Shown here piece after piece: positions 1 to 11,212 of a stretch of DNA of 64,000 bases (position 1 is its first letter; each line of letters opens with the position of its first letter). The notes under the pieces were generated by a model, which was not told the origin of the DNA, made no database searches, and saw only the letters and a list, made by a program, of their open reading frames with translations. The position numbers and the translations under genes were made by a program. The stretch comes from Kalaharituber pfeilii (lineage: Eukaryota > Ascomycota > Pezizomycetes > Pezizales > Pezizaceae): assembly GCA_015179045.1 (NCBI GenBank), contig WHUZ01000083.1, positions 124,001-188,000 on the forward strand, written 5' to 3'.

Positions 1-210
1 TTGTTGGTATGTATTGTTGTGTTACGTTTTGGATGGATTGAATCCAAGTTATCTACTTCTTTGAAGGGAAAAAAGAAAGAGGGCAAATATGAAACGATAT
101 GGTAAAGCAATTTTAAGGGGGGGAAAAAAACAAAACAAAAAAACCCATACCCAAGGATAAGAAAAAAAAAAAATTTCATACGACGCCCAATTTAACAAAA
201 ACTCATGACA
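1..210. other. 3' flank of RRP4, no gene seen
   Basis: This stretch is A-rich and holds several short A and G homopolymers. It lies just downstream of the minus-strand RRP4 stop and probably contains its 3' UTR and polyadenylation region. No coding signal was seen. Confidence 0.5.
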
Positions 211-1521
211 TTACAGCATCCTCCCCAATGCCCTCAACCCCCTCTCGACGACCTTCCTCCCTCTCTCGCCTTCAATCCAATATCCGCCTGCAAACGCATA
301 CCCATCCCCTCCACCCTGCGTCCCCATCCCCCCTTGCGACCCCCCCTCGCCCCCCTCATCCACCTCCATGCCCCCTCCTCCACCTGCTCCTCCTCCTCCT
401 CCTCCTCCTCCTTCCTCCTGTTCCATCTCCACGCACGCATCATACACCGCCCTTAGTCCGCTCTCGTCCACGTCCACCTCCTCCCTGACCATCGCCTTCA
501 CGCATCCAATCACCCTCGCGATCTCCCGTCTGGTCGGCACCGGTATGTACTCGTTCACCGAGCTGTACATGCTCTCGCTGGACTCCTCCTCTAGTCTCGT
601 TATACTGACGCCTTGCCCACCCTCCGCGCTCCCCCCGGTCGACGTGCCAGAGGGCTTCCCAACCCACACTAACCCGTTGACCCCCGCAATGACCTCGATC
701 TCGCCTGCGCCCTCCCGCGCCTCCACCTTCCACACGTGCCTCTTGCTCCGCACGATCCGCCCCGGCGGCACCGCAACCAGCGCGCCGCCTCGGAGCTTCC
801 CGAAGCGCAAGCTCCGCGTGTGTAAACTTGCCACCGCGCCCTCGCCGCCGCTGCCGCCTCCCCCTGTGAGGCTCTGCACCTCGGCAACAAGCAAGTCGCC
901 TTCTTGGAAGAAGCCACGGATCTGTAACTCATCCGCCGCTGTGCGCCGCCGCAGGATGCCGCCCGGCAGATTGATGCTCGAGAGCAGCAGTACGGCGAGA
1001 TGATGCGAGCGGATGTCGACGCGCCACCGCTTCGTTTGCACGTCTGTGATGCGCCCGACGACAAGATCGCCAATCTGGGGCGTGTACCGGGATGACAGTG
1101 GGTGGATCGACAGGAGCTTGTTGGTCTTAAGAAGGGTCCCGGCGAGCGTCGAGATGATTGTCGATGCAGGTGCAGCCCCCCCAGTCCCCTGATCTTCAGA
1201 GTTGTTGCTGCTGCCACCGGGGTTTTTGGTAGGAATATACGTCCCGTGTCCCCTCATCCACTGCGGATCAGATGTGACGACCTCCCCGGGAGTGACAATC
1301 GCCGTCGTCAGCATGTCCGCATCTACATGATGCAGTTTCCGTCGGGTGGGCTGCCTCTGCTGTTGTCGCCTGGCGTGGGAGATTAATGTGTCCATGTCGA
1401 TGTCCTCGTCAGAGTCCACGTCGTCCATGCTGTAATCCTCATCTTCGTCCTCCCCCGGGCCACTGGAGGCGGTGGTAAAGTAGGATGGGGCGGCGAGGGG
1501 TGGGAGAATTTGGATTGGCAT
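211..1521 (-). CDS. RRP4: Exosome complex RNA-binding subunit Rrp4 (EXOSC2)
   Basis: Intronless 436-codon gene. Rrp4 is one of the three S1/KH cap subunits of the RNA exosome, which degrades and trims RNA in nucleus and cytoplasm. After a very acidic N-terminus the protein has the family's HGTY motif, then an S1-type barrel beginning around GDLVVGRITDVQTKRWRVD (roughly residues 150-170), then a KH-like region with GRI and GLVWVGKPSG. The start is the ATG at 1521, the first Met of the frame. It is longer than usual for the family (about 300-360 aa) because of an acidic N-terminal insert and a run of glycines near residues 370-400 before a conserved C-terminus. The Gly run comes from GC-rich simple repeats. 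The gene lies downstream of, and on the same strand as, the FHA gene, about 0.9 kb away. Family assignment is firm; the low-complexity stretches are lineage-specific. Confidence 0.92.
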   Translation of the reverse strand: MPIQILPPLAAPSYFTTASSGPGEDEDEDYSMDDVDSDEDIDMDTLISHARRQQQRQPTRRKLHHVDADMLTTAIVTPGEVVTSDPQWMRGHGTYIPTKNPGGSSNNSEDQGTGGAAPASTIISTLAGTLLKTNKLLSIHPLSSRYTPQIGDLVVGRITDVQTKRWRVDIRSHHLAVLLLSSINLPGGILRRRTAADELQIRGFFQEGDLLVAEVQSLTGGGGSGGEGAVASLHTRSLRFGKLRGGALVAVPPGRIVRSKRHVWKVEAREGAGEIEVIAGVNGLVWVGKPSGTSTGGSAEGGQGVSITRLEEESSESMYSSVNEYIPVPTRREIARVIGCVKAMVREEVDVDESGLRAVYDACVEMEQEEGGGGGGGGAGGGGGMEVDEGGEGGSQGGMGTQGGGDGYAFAGGYWIEGERGRKVVERGLRALGRML

Positions 1522-2434
1522 TTGCGAGGCTTATGTCTGCTGTGCTCGAGTGCAGAGGGGAGGTTGAGTTTTGTGCTGTTTCAATGGTGGGAAATCTGAG
1601 GTAACAAAGCTGGGGCGCTGTTACAATTTGCGTGGGGTACCAGGAGGTTCCCGCAGAGCCGCATCTTCTTAGAGCCGCACTAAGCCCAGATTTAGCAGTA
1701 GCTCTTGGCTTTAGCTACACAGTCTCATTTCTCGGCGAGACCCAACGTACACATATATCGCACTTCCCACAGCAATATGCGCTGAGATATATCCGCTACA
1801 AAAGAAAGCAAATAGCAGACCGTAACATGTAAGGGAGTTTGCGTGTGAACTTGTATTAAGAAAAAAAAGGAGACAAGCGACTAGACTGAGAGGAAATTGG
1901 GAAAAGGAAACCCCATGAAGCAAGATGGTAGCAGTAACCGTTTGTTTCCTGTATCCGCTCCTTCTGTACCCTTTTCCATCCGCTGGCACGCCCCACCTTA
2001 TAATGATAGTTGAAGGACCTTATAAAAAAGTATGCAACCAAACAACCCGCCCTAAATTGCCCAAACCAAATCAAGTCCCACCTGAACCCCAAGTCCCACC
2101 TGAACCCCAAGTGCCTCAACCTCCAAAGAATCTTCAAGTATCCCGCACATCCAGATCCGAATATCCAGTAAACCCTGCCAGAGCCAGCATCATGGGGCTT
2201 CAACTTATATGAAGATCAACCAGTGATAATACGATATGAATTGACCAACAAGATTTGAGGGAAACGAAAAAGAACAACGAGAAAGCTTTAGAAAAAAGAT
2301 GCATATGAATGGGCAATAACCCTGATGTCCGAGAGTTCAACGTGAGAAGTCCGAGTCTTTCCCAGAAAAAAACAAACCACAAAGAAAAGAATAATAGAAA
2401 AGTGGTTCAAAATGAAACGTAAGAGTCAACCTTC
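1522..2434. other. Intergenic region, RRP4 promoter side
   Basis: About 0.9 kb between the RRP4 start and the end of the FHA gene. It should hold the RRP4 promoter and the FHA-gene 3' UTR. An 18-bp unit is repeated twice in tandem at 2073-2108 with a partial third. No further gene was recognised. Confidence 0.5.
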
Positions 2435-5400
2435 CTAGGGTGCAGAGGCCACCAATGCTGCAAAGACTCCTACCGCACCAGTAACAGCACCAAGTGCGAA
2501 TCCAGTAGTGAAGAGGCGGGCGCGCTTCACAGGTGGTTGTTGGACGTATGCTGTTGTAGTTGGAGCTTCGACAGGTACAGGGTTCGTATTTGCGGTCGAT
2601 TCTGCCGGTGAACTCATCGTTTCCTGATATATCTCTTTCTCTTCGGAAACCTCTTTCATGACAATATCGTCATTCATGCCTGCTTTGCTAGAGGGTGTGG
2701 GTTCACCAGAGATTTCGATTTTTTCCTCAATGGTTGGCTCCTGAACGATCTTGTCCTCCTCGCTTAACTCATCGAGTTTTCTCTTCCGAGATGGAGAAGA
2801 AATCGATGGAGTGTTGTACTCAGTACCATTTGGATTCATTGTGTTAAATGCGTCCGGACTAGGAGCAAAGCCCATCTTGATATCTTCGGTATGCTCATTC
2901 ACGGTCTTTTGCACCTTCTCAGCGATCCATTTACCACCATCGGGGAATGAATTCACTAGATTGCAATTGACTGCAGGAGGTTCATGAACAAGATTACTGA
3001 TAGAGAACCCTCTCGGTTTTGCATCGTCTGCTTTTGCTACTTGTGCCTCTCCATCATCCACAACACAACGGTAGACGCATTTTCGTATAGGTGATGCATT
3101 ATTCGCGAAAACTGTCTCGCGGTTTTCATCCAGCTCCATTTCCGTGTCCTCACCTTCAAAGTAGGAGAATTCTTCTTCTTCAACGACCGACCAAGGATAT
3201 AAGGTTACATCTTGCTTGTTGCGATGATTGTACACCACAGCTTTCAGCTTCTCTAGCTTTGCTGATCTAGCTTTGGCTTCGTCACTAGATAGGATCTGTT
3301 CGAAGATGTGAGGTTTGCGGGTGGTCTCAATTACTGCTTGGTTTGTACAGTTTTCGGCGTTTTGAGATTTCATATTGGCCTCCTGTGTTATTGAAGAGCC
3401 AGATGCTTCTGTGGAGAGTGTAGCTGAGATGGAATTATTGGGTGGAGCGAAGCACTTGACCCAAGGTAGAGGTACAGTTTGTGATTCACCACCGTGAACA
3501 TGATGCGTGACTGGGGGTTGCGGGATACAAGTAGACTGATTAGTGCGGATAGAAGAAATTTGTGAGATTTTGGGGAGGTCTTGAGAGGGCATCTCATGGC
3601 TCCATATCTCCTGTCGGAGCCTCGGGCCAAATCTTGCCTGATTTTCCTTCATGGCCGTGAAAAAGGCTTCTTTTTCAGGATGGTTACTGCTTTTGGAATA
3701 TCCGCTTGCCTCAGGGTAGCTGTTCATGAACTCGAGCCCCGATCTTCGTTTTTCTGCACCAATCCTTTTGGCTGCTTCAACTAGATGTGCAAATCGCTCA
3801 TCTATCTCGCCCTTGGGAACATTTTGGGGATTTATAGTTGAAGTAGTGGAGGCGGAGGTATCGGCCTGGGGGGGCTTCTTGATAGCTTCATTTCCATCTC
3901 GTGACTTTTCAAATGGAGGTTTCATTCCTTGAGCATCAATCGTTGATGGTTTGGGAAATGACCAGAGGCCTCCTTTCGAGTTCAACTCTTCTGGGGGCTC
4001 ATCACTATCACTGTCTGAATCCAAAATAATCGTATGCGTGGATGCACGATTGGATGAATTCGGCTTCTCAACTGATTCTGTGCATTCTAAATCCACTTTG
4101 TCAACTTTCGATTCTTGCAGATTCTCCTTTGGCTCCACCGCAGATTCAGGTGCAGTTTCCTGTTCTCTCTCTTCCACTTTGTCAGACTTTTCCATTTCTG
4201 ATTTCTCATCAGCGCTGCGGGACTTCAAGCCCTGCGCTTCCAAAGTATCGTTCATTAAACTGCCAATGCTGAATTTATTGAGCGGTGGAGTAGGCGCAAC
4301 AACAGGTGATAAGAGACTTCGCTTTTCTGCATGAACGTGTTGCATTGCCTCTGTCTTTCCTTCGAAGGATGGTGCTTGGTTTTTTTTGACCTCACTTCCA
4401 TACCTAGGCTCCTCTACTCGTACTGAGCTTGTGGGAAACTCTGTCGGTATTTGAATGGTATCGGTATCATCTCTTTCATAATCACTACCCTCGTCAGAAT
4501 TTTCAGAGTACTCCTCGTCCTCATCCTCCTCATCCTCTTCGTCAGTATAACCTTGATATTCAACGGACGCTTTATCATAGTCCAGGCTCTCGGTATCATC
4601 GTCAGATATAATCAAATCCTCACTGGATACTCCGTACCCACTCATCCTTCGCTCAGGCTTTGTGACGGAGGGCTCAGGTTCGGCTGGTCTAGATCCAAGC
4701 GTATTAGCGGACATTGGTACACAATGATCCATATGAAGAGGCCAAGAGAATAGAAAATGAAGAGAACGATTCAAGAGGAGAAAACTCACTCGATCTTTTC
4801 CCAGACAATGTCACAAGTAAAATCTTTTGGCATGAAGGTTTCTGTAAACGTTAGCATAAAAACCTTAAAGGTAAACCCAATCAAACTTACCGCCGTCCCT
4901 ATTGACTTGTGTTCCAAATGTTATAGTATCACCAGTCATGATAGTCTTCCAATCCTGTCCCCAAACAGGCTTCCCATTAACATATGTGCCATGCATAGAA
5001 TCGGTATCACGAATTCGCAATTGTTTCTTCAATCTAATTAGTACTGAATACGAATAGGGTGTAACATGAAGATCAGTCACGAATTCAAAAGGCTATTGGG
5101 AACCCTTAATTTGGTACTGGGCAACTTGCTTTCCGAAAAGAAATAAAGTTCACGCAAGCGAGCATAGAGTATGGCAGACGGACAAAGAAGGATATGCCTA
5201 CCTTTTTCTCAACCATTTGTATCTCTGCATGATATCTGCTCATGACCGGGCTGAGGAAGAAGCCATTATCGTTGGCAGCGATCAGGCTCTTGCTAGGATT
5301 TCCACTGGCTCTCCCAATCTGGTAGGTCCTCTTCTCAGCCGTAAAAACCAGCTCCCGAGTGTCTTCTTTGATCTGCTTGACTCTCTCGATCTCATCGAGC

Positions 5401-5573
5401 TCCTCAGCAAGCTCTACCTCCTCGGTGCTTGGAAAATTTCCAGGAATCTTCTCGATGCGGTGTTGCTTGAAGGTTGGAACAAGCGTTAAAGTGGCTGCCA
5501 GAATTCCTGTTAGTGGAATTGTATGAGAGGTTATCTGTAGAGGGAATTGCAGACCTCTGTAATCCGGCATCAT
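2435..5573 (-). CDS. Tail-anchored FHA-domain protein
   Basis: Four exons on the minus strand: 5573-5202, 5026-4891, 4841-4790 and 4688-2435. Together they give one open frame of 937 aa. The FHA phosphothreonine-binding fold is assembled only after splicing: YQIGRAS and SPVMSRYHAEI lie in exon 1, SMHGTYVNG in exon 2, and the domain ends in exon 3 (TFMPKDFTCDIVWE). These carry the conserved Gly-Arg, Ser-Arg-x-His and His-Gly...Asn residues. A long acidic, Ser/Glu-rich region of low complexity follows. The last 25 residues are a hydrophobic helix preceded by KRAR, so a tail anchor in ER, nuclear envelope or mitochondrial outer membrane is likely. Tail-anchored FHA proteins include the STRIPAK subunits (SLMAP, Far9/10), but long coiled coils typical of those are not evident, so the family is left open. 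The start at 5573 is the least certain part; an additional upstream exon is possible. Confidence 0.85.
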
Positions 5574-8357
5574 GACAGGGTGGGCGCCTGAATTGAGCTC
5601 TACGTGGTAGGGGAAGGCTGTGGTTTATGCCACTACTTATCAAATGCAATCAGCTCAGTTCAGCTTATAGAGGTTTGAGCCGTAGCTTTGTTGCTTCAGC
5701 ACGAGAATGCAACCCGACAAAAGAGAGCGAGATTAGAAGGAAGGCGAGGAGCAGATATGACATACAGTTGACAGTTGGGGGTCGGAAACCAGTGCCTTGA
5801 AGGTTGAAATGACTCCGAATAATCAAGTGCTTTAAATTTGCGGGAGCTCACGAGGCGGGGTGGGGCAGTCTGGTAGCTACTAGTTGGTGGTGGTGGTGGT
5901 GGTGGTGGGGGGAGGGGGTGGGGATTGGCAGGTAGATAGGCTTCGTTTTACGAAAGCGAACCGCCCAACGGAGCTACCGTTCAGCCGAACAGAGCGAACA
6001 AGGACGGGGTGGACAAGGCTGACTGGGCTGTGAGAGGTGAAGGCCTTTGGGGGGGGGAGCTGAAGGTTGGGTGAGAAGAGCTATCTATGGGTGCGAGTGA
6101 TTGTGGTGGGGGAGAGGAGGAAGAAGAGGAGCGACGGGAGCTACTGAGGGGTCAAAGAAGGTAAGAGGCAAGGGGGGAGCGCGCAGGTTAGGCACGGGAA
6201 GCTTTGTCCTGGAGCCTGTAGGCCTCCCTGCGGGAGGCCTGTGATAGGATACGCGGAGGGGAAACGGGCTTCTCAGTGGCCTGCACTCGCAGCCCAAATG
6301 ACTCTCATGTTTCCACTCGATAGCTAAGCACGCTCTCGCTGCGACAGATGCCAAGCACTGCACCCCCCTCTCCCCTCGCTGCTGTATGATAGCGCAACCA
6401 GCAGCGTACTGTGGAGCCGGCGGCGGAGAGTGGGACTCACTGGGCCTCACTGGGCCGGGCCTATCGAAGCGCTAGCTCCAGGCCGCGCTGCCTCTTTAGA
6501 GACTCACGATCTGCCCGGGCTGCTCGTCCTACTGGCACGACGCTCCGCCAGCGAGAGCGGAGCTGTCTCTTCCTAACCCCTCAGCTCACCTCAGGGCAGT
6601 GGGCAGAATGGGCGGAATGGGCGGAATGGGCAGGGCCTTGGGCGCTTTCCTGTGCCGGGATAAGCGGCTCCTGCTGCGATTGGCCGAAGCTCCGGAGGCT
6701 CGCTTGCGACTGGTGGGGCAGCGCCATGCACCGCTGGCTGACTGGCTGCTCTTACTGGCGCTGCACCGCGCAACAGTAGCCGGCGTGCGGCGACAGATAG
6801 CATCATCGCACAGGTGGGTAGCAAGTGACCGACCTTACTGCCCCGATCCCCAGCAGTTGATTCAGCGCCGCATGAATGCACCGCGCACAATAATGCAGCG
6901 CTCGGTAGGTATTTCTGGCAAGTTCTCACACGCCCACAAAGGGCCTTGTGCACTTCTGCTTGCCTATATGCTGGGTTGCCCGATTCATCCATCTATCTCG
7001 ATGCCAAAGTATCCTCTTGAAGCTTTACGAGCACCGTAACATGTACTCGAGATCAAAGCTAACGTTTCTTGTGCATTACCCATGGAACTTGCCCTCGGCT
7101 GGCGGGTAGTTACATCAAGCATGGTCATAAGGAAAAGCACAGGACGTACTCGTACAACTCTCCGGGCAAGGAGTTTGAAATTGATTTCAGTGTCAGCACT
7201 GCGTAAAAGTGAGCTCCTTGAGATGCTGACAAGTACCTCATCAATGATGTATGATACAAATTGTTGCGACGGCATGAGCGAGCGAGTGCAGTTACTGAGG
7301 TTAATAATTTAAGGCCTGCTGAAAAAGCATACAAGTAAATTGTAGGGCCTAGGGAAAGGATGACGACAAGCTGCCTAGCTGGGAGCACCTTGTCGAGCTA
7401 CTAAGGACGTTACAGCTAAACCAGTCTGTGTAGTTTGCTTCGAGTCTATGGGATGCGGAAGGAGGCAACAGGATGGCATGAGGATGAGGGGACCAATTTC
7501 CGCAACAGGACATAACTTACTGGTACTGGTACTATTATAAGACTCCACGGGGCGTGACTGTGGTGTTTCGGTGAGAGCAATGCCCATGTTTGCCGATTCA
7601 AATAACACAGGCCAAGGGCACCAATTACGATAATAGCGCACCCCATCTCCATGTTGAGCCTACAAGCACTCCAGGTGACCTCTCTCTCGCGGCTGGGTCA
7701 AATATAAGGAAGGGGCTTTCCAGCTGCTGCCGGTGTGGACTAGCAGTTTTTCCGCACTGGGAAACGGCTAATGGCTGTGCAAGTCTCCAGCGCGCTCGGA
7801 GAGTTTCTGGATCTGGAAGTGGCATTGCACGCGAGCGAGCGTCGCCCAACGCTCCTCCACTTCTCCTCCTCCTTCATCCTCCCATCCTCCCATCGCCCAC
7901 CGAACACTGCTCTCGCCCCAATCACCCTCAATTTCCCCTGTTCGCACTGTGGCCCTGAGTGAGTATTCCACATCCCATCTCTCCCAAGAAACAATTTCCC
8001 ACACTGCAATCTACCTGCTGCATGCTTGTTGTTCGTAGTCATCGGCCCCTGTTCCTGGTCAGGTGCCCTACCTGCATAGCATTCCACCCCCCGCAGCGCT
8101 CATCCTCTTGTACCGTGCCGCTGGAAATCCTCTCACGCTTTCATGAGATGCACCTCTCTTGTAACTAATTGCTAACGGTTACGTACGCATCGCATGATCT
8201 CCACTGTGACTAGTTTTCTGGGAGGGGCTCCAAACCTATTTAGTAGCAATTAAAACCTTCATGATTGGTTCTGCTGTCATATCACCTCGACCACTCAATT
8301 CCTCACTTGACTTGTGAGAAACACGGAGAAGCTGTTCCTGGACACAACTGTGACAGC
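5574..8357. other. Long intergenic region with simple repeats, no gene
   Basis: About 2.8 kb between the divergent FHA and GGT-like genes. It contains a (GGT)n stretch at about 5886-5910, G-rich runs near 6050, and an 8-9 bp repeat of the type GGGCGGAAT at 6600-6630. The 6.0-6.9 kb part is clearly GC-rich. Open frames here overlap on both strands, lack family motifs and follow base composition, so none is called. The region must hold both promoters. Confidence 0.5.
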
Positions 8358-10612
8358 ATGTCGTCTGAAAAGAAGTACTCCTCTACCGAATTTATCCGTT
8401 TTGCTTCCCGGAGATCGGTGGTGCATAGTACTCATGGGATGGTAGCTTGCACCCAGCCATTGGCTGCGCAGGCAGGGATCAGGATATTGAAAGAAGGGGG
8501 GAACGCAGCTGTATGTGCCTCTCTTTATGAAGCTGTTCCTTGAGTCAATTTTGCTATATTATAGATGATATCCATGTTACATATATATTCAGATATCTAG
8601 CCAATTGCACACTTTAACCGCATGGATTCTGACCATCTGAACTTTAGGATGCCGCTGTAGCAGTAGGTTAATATTTACCGCGCTATCTATATCTATTGAA
8701 CTCTGCTAGTCTAATTATGCTTCACAGCCGCTGTCCTCAGTGTAACCGAGCCCTGCTCCACGGGCATTGGTGGTGACCTCTTCTGCCTATACTTCAACCC
8801 GCGCACCAAAAGCGTACAGTCTCTCAATGCCTCTGGCCGATCTCCAAGCGCTCTCACCCTCGACTATGCCCTCTCTACAATCCCCGAGTCGGACTTGAAA
8901 ATCAGCAACAACCGCATTCCACCCTCAAGTGCACATACCGTCACAGTCCCAGGCGCAGCCGCAGGATGGTGTGATACAGTTAGGATTTTTGGCTCCGGGA
9001 AGCTCACGCTTGCGCAGGTCCTCGCGCCTGCAATAGAGTATGCTGAGGAGGGATTCCCCGTGAGTCAAATCAGCGCCCAACTATGGAGCGAGGGAGAAAT
9101 GACATTGAAGCACGCAGGTCCCAATTCTGGCGAGCTGCTGAAGGATGGCATTAGGGCGCCTAGTGAGGGCGAGTTTATGAGGATGCCAAACATGGCGAAG
9201 ACATACCGAGAGCTGGGGCAGAAGGGGAAGAAGGCGTTTTATGAAGGAAGGATTGCGGAGGAGATTGTGAAGGCGGTGCAGGCCAGGGGAGGAGTATTGT
9301 CATTGGAGGATTTGGCGAGGCATGGAGAAATTGGTAGTGAGGTGATGAAACCCATCAATCTGGAAATCCCATGGGGAGAGGATGAGGGATTTGGGAAAAA
9401 GACGGTGTGGGAGTGTAAGCTCATTTCTTGTCTTGGAATTGTTATGGATATGGACGCTGAATTGGTGATGTAGGCGCGCCGAATGGGCAGGGCTTAGTAG
9501 CCTTGCAGACGTTGGGTATTCTCGAGGCTTTACAGAAAAGAGGCGTGATTCCGGAAATTGGGTCTCCGGAGGGATATAAGCATAACTCTGTTGAGAACGG
9601 TTCACGCGTCCACTGAGGGTAACGCTGGCTTACTAACCAACTCAACAGACACCTTCACGCCGTAATCTCAGCCCTTCGCATTGCCTTCGCCGACGCAGGC
9701 CACTACGTCTGCGACCCAAACACCCCTGGAACTACTCCTCTCAAGGGACTCCTCTCGAAGGAGTACCTCTCCTCCCGCTCTAAACTTTTTGACCCCGCTC
9801 ACGCAGGGGCTGGAATCGAGCACGGTGCACCACCGGAGGAGGCTCGTTGTGATACAGTCTACTTCTGTGTCGCAGACAAAGAAGGTGGAGGGTGTAGTTT
9901 TATCAAGTTCCGCCTCTCCCAAATCCCATAAAACAAATTGCCAAGTTAACTAACCTCATCTTTTACCTTTCTCCTCAGCTCCGTCTTCACCGCCTTCGGT
10001 TCCGGTATCGTGCCTAAAGGCTGCGGCTTCGCTCTCCACAATCGTGGCTGCGGCTTCGTACTCTCCCCGCCCGACCACTCAAACGTGCTGGCACCCAACA
10101 AACGCCCTTACCACACCATCATCCCTGCTGTGCTTACCACTCCGCTTCCTGCCACTCCAAATCCCATACTTACCCTAGAGCCCGCTACCCCACTCCGCCT
10201 CGACACCCTCTTCGGCGTCATGGGGGGCTACATGCAGCCGCAAGGCCACGTGCAAGTCCTCCTCAACCTCCTTGCGTTTAAAATGACAGTCCAGGAGGCG
10301 CTGGACGCGCCCAGGATATGCATTGGCCCGAACTACACAGGGCCCGTGGCGAGCACGGATACGAGTAGTAATGTGGTGGTGAACGCGGAGAGGGGTGTGG
10401 GAAGGGAGGTGGTAGAGGGGTTGAAGAGGCTGGGGTATGCAGTGAGAGATATGGAGGACGAAGGGGAGGATAGTGGGAGGATCAGGGAGATGTTTGGGCG
10501 GGGGCAGGTGATACGGGGGCGGGAGGAGGTGGAGGAAGATGGGGGGAGAAAGGTAAGAGTGTGGTGGGGAGGAAGTGATATGCGGGGTGATGGGCATTGT
10601 GTTGGGTATTAG
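8358..10612 (+). CDS. Gamma-glutamyltranspeptidase-like Ntn hydrolase
   Basis: Six exons: 8358-8510, 8648-8666 (19 nt), 8728-9414, 9474-9594, 9649-9906 and 9979-10612, giving 623 aa. GGT-family enzymes mature by self-cleavage before a Thr and hydrolyse or transfer gamma-glutamyl groups, for example of glutathione. N-terminal [16 protein letters not shown] and the spliced [15 protein letters not shown] and GIGGDLF are family signatures. The likely nucleophile is Thr396 in [14 protein letters not shown], followed by SFINS across the last junction and by [12 protein letters not shown] near the end. The DTVYF form and the lack of a signal peptide point to the YwrD-like soluble branch rather than secreted classical GGT. 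The exon 4/5 junction is odd: the frame only joins if the intron begins at 9595 with GA instead of GT. It could be a rare GA-AG intron, a damaged gene or a base error. The ATG at 8358 is the first in frame. Confidence 0.9.
8648..8666 (+). other. 19-nt microexon of the GGT-like gene
   Basis: The sequence between an AG at 8646-8647 and a GTTAAT donor at 8667 encodes DAAVAV plus one base. Joining it to exon 1 (ending NAA) and exon 3 (starting AAVLSVTEP) rebuilds the conserved GGT N-terminal motif exactly and keeps frame. Without it the frame breaks, so it is constitutive in this model. Confidence 0.85.
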
Positions 10613-11212
10613 GCCGGTGTGTGGTGTGGATGGCATATTGGCAACTCTGGAGCATGCAGGCGTTGTAAAAGTTTTTCGAATGTGAGAAAATTGCATGCTG
10701 TGGAAATGAACATATTTTGACCCCCCAGAAATCACAAACCATCACAATCATAACCAAAAATCCATTGCAGTTTTACCCTGATTTCTTGAAGTTTAGAATC
10801 CATGACCTCTGTTTTTCTTTTTTTTTTTGTGGCGAGAAAAAGAGTTTTTCAGTATTTTTAGTTTTCGTTTCTATATTTTTGATTTTATTTCATTCCTTTC
10901 GTGTATATATGCTTATGTTATGTTTATGTGTTTATCCGATGACTTAGTATATGTATGCCTTTGTTGTTTCGTTAAAAAAAAAAGAAAAAGAAAAATGTAG
11001 TGGAAGGGAATGGAATGGGAGGGAATAGGGGATTGATTATTGTATGAAATTATTCATAAGATTGAGCGGTGAGGTGAGAGTGTTGGATCTTCGTCTTCTC
11101 TTCGTGTTATGCATGGTATTCGCTTCATTCACCTTCCTCTTACCACCTTACCCCCTGCCTCCCGACCCCCAGCCCCCACTACCTCCCCCTTCCCCCCGCC
11201 CCCCCTCCCCGA
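10613..11212. other. Convergent intergenic region
   Basis: 600 bp between the ends of two convergent genes. It is T-rich around 10800-10930 with an A-rich run at 10974-10995, as expected for two 3' UTRs and poly(A) sites. From 11140 it is C-rich and runs into the hydrolase 3' end. No gene was seen. Confidence 0.5.

Noticed and set aside
4689..4789. Start of a stand-alone 784-aa protein at 4789
   Set aside because: This stretch is an intron of the FHA gene; splicing 4790 to 4688 keeps frame and joins the FHA domain to the acidic region.
5880..7050. Several open frames of 100-146 codons on both strands
   Set aside because: They overlap each other, follow GC-rich simple repeats and contain no family motif or splice-supported structure.
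8265..8357. Longer N-terminus for the GGT-like protein
   Set aside because: The upstream start would be TTG; the first ATG in frame is at 8358 and fits the family.
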